NCBI GenBank assembly: GCA_947629385.1
Contig: CANRDO010000001.1
Span: 171,535 to 207,533, forward strand
DNA length: 35,999 nucleotides
From: an uncultured Lachnospiraceae bacterium
GTDB taxonomy: Bacteria; Bacillota; Clostridia; Lachnospirales; Lachnospiraceae
Direction of reading: 5' to 3'
In this document: positions 33,343 through 35,999 of the stretch, piece after piece
Layout: each line of letters opens with the position of its first letter
Numbering within the stretch: the stretch's first letter is position 1
Program-made: the position numbers and the translations under genes
The notes under the pieces: generated by a model
What the model was told of the DNA's origin: nothing
Databases searched by the model: none
What the model saw: the letters and a program-made list of their open reading frames with translations, nothing else

Positions 33343-34617
33343 ATGGAACAATTATTCAGCCTGAGTGTCGCGATGATGGCGGGACTTCTGATGTCGCGTG
33401 TGGCGAAGCTTTTGAAGCTCCCGGCCGTGACTGCGTATCTTGTGGCGGGCATACTGGTGGGACCTTATGTGCTGGGACAGCTCGGCATTGCGGGTCTCGG
33501 TTTTCTGAGCGCTGCAAACGTGAAGGAGTATTCGGTCTTCTGCGATGTGGCGCTCGGTTTTATCGCGTTTGATATCGGGAACGAGTTTCGCGTTCCGCAA
33601 CTGAAAAAGATCGGGCGGCAGGCGACCGTGATTGCGTTCACGCAGGCGCTGGCCGCGACCGTTCTGGTCGACCTTGCGATGATAGTGCTGCATGTTCTGA
33701 TGCCCGATGTGATCAGCGTGTCGATGGCGCTGGTGCTCGGCGCGATCGCGACGGCGACGGCTCCGGCCGCGACGCTGATGGTCGTGCGGCAGTACAAGGC
33801 AGACGGGCCTCTGACGAGGATTCTGCTCCCGATTGTCGCATTGGACGACGCGATTGGACTAGTTGTGTTCGCAGTGTCGACCGGTGTTGCGTCCGCATTG
33901 GAGAGCGGGACGATCAGCGTGGTGTCGGTGCTTGTGGAGCCGCTGCTCGAGGTGATCCTGTCGCTGTTGCTGGGCGCCGTGATGGGCGCGCTTCTGACTG
34001 TGGCGGAGCGCTATTTCGAGTCGAACAGCCGCCGTCTGTCGATCATCATCACGTTTGTGCTGTTCACGGTGGCGCTGTCTATGGCGAAATTTGAGGTCGG
34101 CGGGCTGAAGATCGGCTTCTCTTCGCTGCTTGTGTGTATGATGCTCGGAACCGTGTTCTGCAATATCTGTGATTTCTCGGAGGATATGATGGCGAGGGCG
34201 GACAAGTGGACGGCTCCGCTGTTCGTATTGTTTTTCGTGCTGAGCGGTGCGGAGCTGGAGCTCGGCGTGTTCGCGAATGTAGCAATTGTCGGCATCGGCG
34301 TGACCTATATCGTGTTCCGCTCTTTCGGCAAATACATCGGCGCGTTCTTTGGCGCGCGCTGGATGAAGTGCAGCGATGAGATCCGCAAATATCTCGGCAT
34401 CACGCTGCTTCCGCAGGCGGGCGTGGCGCTCGGCATGTCGATGACCGTAACTGAGACGATGGGCGAGGCCGGGCGGCTGATCCGCAACATCACGCTGTTC
34501 TCCGTGCTGATCTATGAGCTGGCAGGACCGCTGATGACGAAGATCGCGCTGACGAAGGCCGGAGAGATCTCGCCGAGGCCGGAGATCGTCAAGCAGCCGA
34601 ACCGCAAGGAAGCATAG
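33343..34617 (+). CDS. Cation/proton antiporter, CPA2 (Kef/NapA-like) family
   Basis: The 424-aa membrane protein has about 12 hydrophobic segments and the Na_H_Exchanger pattern: MAGLLMSRVAKLLKLPAVTAYLVAGILVGP at the start, FDIGNEF, ATATAPAATLMV and LPIVALDDAIGLVVFA. The paired acidic site (LDDAIG) of electroneutral or electrogenic CPA2 exchangers is present. It lacks the C-terminal RCK/TrkA-N domain of Kef channels. It exchanges Na+ or K+ for H+ at the cell membrane; which ion is unclear. GAGGAG precedes the ATG. The stop is TAG, and the same frame then stays open for a further 38 codons. Confidence 0.92.
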   Translation: MEQLFSLSVAMMAGLLMSRVAKLLKLPAVTAYLVAGILVGPYVLGQLGIAGLGFLSAANVKEYSVFCDVALGFIAFDIGNEFRVPQLKKIGRQATVIAFTQALAATVLVDLAMIVLHVLMPDVISVSMALVLGAIATATAPAATLMVVRQYKADGPLTRILLPIVALDDAIGLVVFAVSTGVASALESGTISVVSVLVEPLLEVILSLLLGAVMGALLTVAERYFESNSRRLSIIITFVLFTVALSMAKFEVGGLKIGFSSLLVCMMLGTVFCNICDFSEDMMARADKWTAPLFVLFFVLSGAELELGVFANVAIVGIGVTYIVFRSFGKYIGAFFGARWMKCSDEIRKYLGITLLPQAGVALGMSMTVTETMGEAGRLIRNITLFSVLIYELAGPLMTKIALTKAGEISPRPEIVKQPNRKEA

Positions 34618-34647
34618 GGGGCTCGGTTGCCGGGCGGTCAGGTCGAA

Positions 34648-34734
34648 ATGTCTGTCGACGAAGCTGTAAGAGACATGATTCAAGAGGCTGTCCGGAGACG
34701 CAAAGTCGATAAAACAAGATCGAAGAAGATGTAA
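34648..34734 (+). CDS. Possible 28-aa small protein or read-through tail of the antiporter
   Basis: The frame begins MSVDEAVRDMIQEAVRRRK, an amphipathic, protein-like sequence. It lies in frame with the antiporter beyond its TAG stop, with no other stop between. The upstream AGGT is weak. It may be a small protein, a read-through extension or a decayed C-terminus. Confidence 0.2.
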   Translation: MSVDEAVRDMIQEAVRRRKVDKTRSKKM

Positions 34735-34774
34735 GCAGAAATAAAAGAATTGGATAAGAAAAAAAGAGAAAAGA

Positions 34775-34836
34775 GGGCTGTTCCCGAAGCATACCGGAAA
34801 TTCAGACGGTTTGCTCCGTGGACAGTCCTTTTTTGC
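34775..34836 (+). terminator. Terminator downstream of the antiporter, with a duplicated right arm
   Basis: GGGCTGTTCC (34775-34784) can pair with GGACAGTCC (34820-34828), which is followed by TTTTTT. The same right arm and T-run recur at 34858-34872, 38 bp on, so the left arm has two possible partners. Confidence 0.5.
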
Positions 34837-34857
34837 GGGAGACAGCAGCTTACTCTT

Positions 34858-34984
34858 GGACAGTCCTTTTTTGACGGAAGGCCGCGGCCTATCCGGGGTG
34901 AATGCTTTGTGCTACTATGGCAGGAAAGACAATTACATTTGTGTGCGCTGGTATGTCCGGATAAGACGCTTTGTGCTGTTATGG
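34858..34984 (+). repeat. Direct repeats in the antiporter-yitT gap
   Basis: The 448-bp gap 34618-35065 holds no clear gene. GGACAGTCCTTTTTTG at 34820 is repeated at 34858. GCTTTGTGCTactATGG (34904-34920) is repeated as GCTTTGTGCTgttATGG (34968-34984). An open frame across this stretch lacks a ribosome-binding site and is not credited. Confidence 0.55.
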
Positions 34985-35065
34985 AAAAAGAGTATCTAAA
35001 TTAGTATTTGAAGTGCTCGGACTGAAACAAAAAGAGTCAGGGGTATGAGAAGGAGGAATAGACAT

Positions 35066-35920
35066 ATGAGAGACAAGAAGAGATGGCTTGTGGATCTTCT
35101 GGTGGACATCTGCAGTGGAGTGCTGCTGGCGGCGGCGATTTACGGCTTTGCGATACCGGCCGGATTTCCGATGTCGGGGGTATCCGGCGTGGCGCTGATC
35201 CTGTATCGACTGTTCGGCATTCCGGTCGGTATAATGACCGTGTTTCTGAACATTCCGATCGCGATTGCCTGCTACCGTACGCTGGGGCGGCATTTTTATC
35301 TGCGCTCTCTGAAGACCGTGGCGATCACCTCCGTGATCATGGACGTGCTGGGACCGCGGCTTCCGGTCTATCACGGGGAACTGCTGCTTGCCGCGATCTG
35401 CGCGGGCGTGCTCTGCGGCATCGGCTACGGCATTGTGTTCATGCGCGGCTCGTCGACGGGCGGCTTTGACTTCATCATCATGACGGTTCGGCATTATGAG
35501 CCCCAGCTTTCGGCCGGCAGGATCGCGTTTGTGCAGGACGCGGCCGTGATCGGAGCGGGTGCCGCCCTGCTTGGCAGCGTGGATGCGGCGATCTACGGCT
35601 GGATCCTGTCGTATCTGTATTCGCGTGTCATGGATCGGGTGCTCTACGGCGGCGGAGGCAAGCTGACGATGATCATCACGGATTATCCGCGGGAGATGGT
35701 GCGCGCGGTGGATGAGATTGCCGGGCGCGGCGCCACGATCCTCAAGGCGACGGGCGGCTACTCCGGGGAGGACAAGCAGGTGGTGCTCTGCGCGAGCAGC
35801 AACAAGGAGATGTACGCGATCCGCAGGCGCGCGCACGAGGTCGATCCCGGCGCGTTCGTGATCATCGTGGATTCGAACGAGGTGATCGGGGAGGGTTTCC
35901 AAGAGCCGGAGCAAGTGTAA
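35066..35920 (+). CDS. YitT-family (DUF161/DUF2179) membrane protein
   Basis: The 284-aa protein has five or so membrane helices (for example DICSGVLLAAAIYGFAIP, IAVLCGIGYGIVF-like segments). It includes the family's glycine-rich FMRGSSTGGFDFI motif and a soluble C-terminal DUF2179 domain (GGGGKLTMIITDYPREMVRA, VDPGAFVIIVDSNEVIGEGF). The family is widespread in Bacillota and its transport role is not settled. AAGGAGGAA just upstream fixes ATG 35066 over an earlier ATG at 35045 that lies before the ribosome-binding site. Confidence 0.92.
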   Translation: MRDKKRWLVDLLVDICSGVLLAAAIYGFAIPAGFPMSGVSGVALILYRLFGIPVGIMTVFLNIPIAIACYRTLGRHFYLRSLKTVAITSVIMDVLGPRLPVYHGELLLAAICAGVLCGIGYGIVFMRGSSTGGFDFIIMTVRHYEPQLSAGRIAFVQDAAVIGAGAALLGSVDAAIYGWILSYLYSRVMDRVLYGGGGKLTMIITDYPREMVRAVDEIAGRGATILKATGGYSGEDKQVVLCASSNKEMYAIRRRAHEVDPGAFVIIVDSNEVIGEGFQEPEQV

Positions 35921-35927
35921 ACTTCGT

Positions 35928-35969
35928 GTTTAATTCACATATTGGCTACCCGGACGCCCTGCACGGGCT
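35928..35969 (+). repeat. Second copy of the pilB-pilT intergenic repeat
   Basis: GTTTAATTCACA (35928-35939) and the 20-bp block at 35950-35969 match 31238-31249 (10 of 12) and 31254-31273 (18 of 20), with 6 extra bases between. It starts 7 bp after the yitT stop; the window ends before any right arm could be seen. Confidence 0.5.
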
Positions 35970-35999
35970 TGCAATGTCAGGGCAGACCCGCTCGCGCTT

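Noticed and set aside
34750..35004. 84-codon open frame before yitT
   Set aside because: It starts with a TTG lacking a ribosome-binding site, runs through the duplicated terminator T-runs, and its sequence shows no protein-like pattern.

Overview
The window looks like a chromosomal segment of a Bacillota bacterium, most likely a Lachnospiraceae-type clostridium. The evidence is AGGAGG-type ribosome-binding sites, sigma-A promoters, GTG/TTG starts, a YitT-family protein, an Rpn/PDDEXK_2 protein, and a type IV pilus (T4P) set with no outer-membrane secretin. The assignment rests on gene content and style only; no species can be named.

Layout. At 1-1109 is the 3' part of a MacB/FtsX-type ABC permease. 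rpsB and tsf (1328-3139) follow behind an extended -10 promoter and end at a strong terminator near 3300. From 3526 to 9258 are two large modular prepilins, with class III signal, Pro/Thr linker, bacterial Ig-like domains and a shared C-terminal domain I do not recognise. An Rpn-family gene lies at 9536-10495 behind a scrap of a second copy. From 10742 to 21901 is a minor-pilin operon: a giant prepilin of about 3,166 aa with GLUG-type repeats, then PilX-, PilV- and PilW-like minor pilins, the first three joined by ATGA overlaps. The major pilin is at 22050-22517. Tail to tail with it is a second pilin cassette on the minus strand that lacks promoter, start and signal peptide, and next to that a tyrosine recombinase (23237-24313). 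Assembly genes follow on the plus strand: a small membrane protein, pilD, pilC, a pilM-pilN fusion, pilO, pilB and pilT (24551-32364). The window ends with a GNAT toxin-like pair (32473-33248), a CPA2 cation/proton antiporter (33343-34617) and a YitT-family membrane protein (35066-35920).

How it fits together. PilD would process at least seven prepilins. PilB and PilT power extension and retraction through PilC and the PilM/N/O inner-membrane complex. The huge Ig-like and GLUG prepilins are natural candidates for tip or shaft adhesins.

The most exciting structure is 22050-24313. The two pilins share a near-identical start region in inverted orientation (5 differences in 96 bp, beginning with a perfect 22-bp inverted repeat). 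They are separated by a perfectly symmetrical 12-bp terminator hairpin and sit beside a complete tyrosine recombinase. Inversion of the roughly 0.9-kb segment would splice the silent pilin's variable body onto the expressed promoter, start codon and signal peptide. This is a shufflon-like or Piv-like antigenic switch of the major pilin in a monoderm T4P system. It is an inference from the layout; inversion itself cannot be seen in one sequence.
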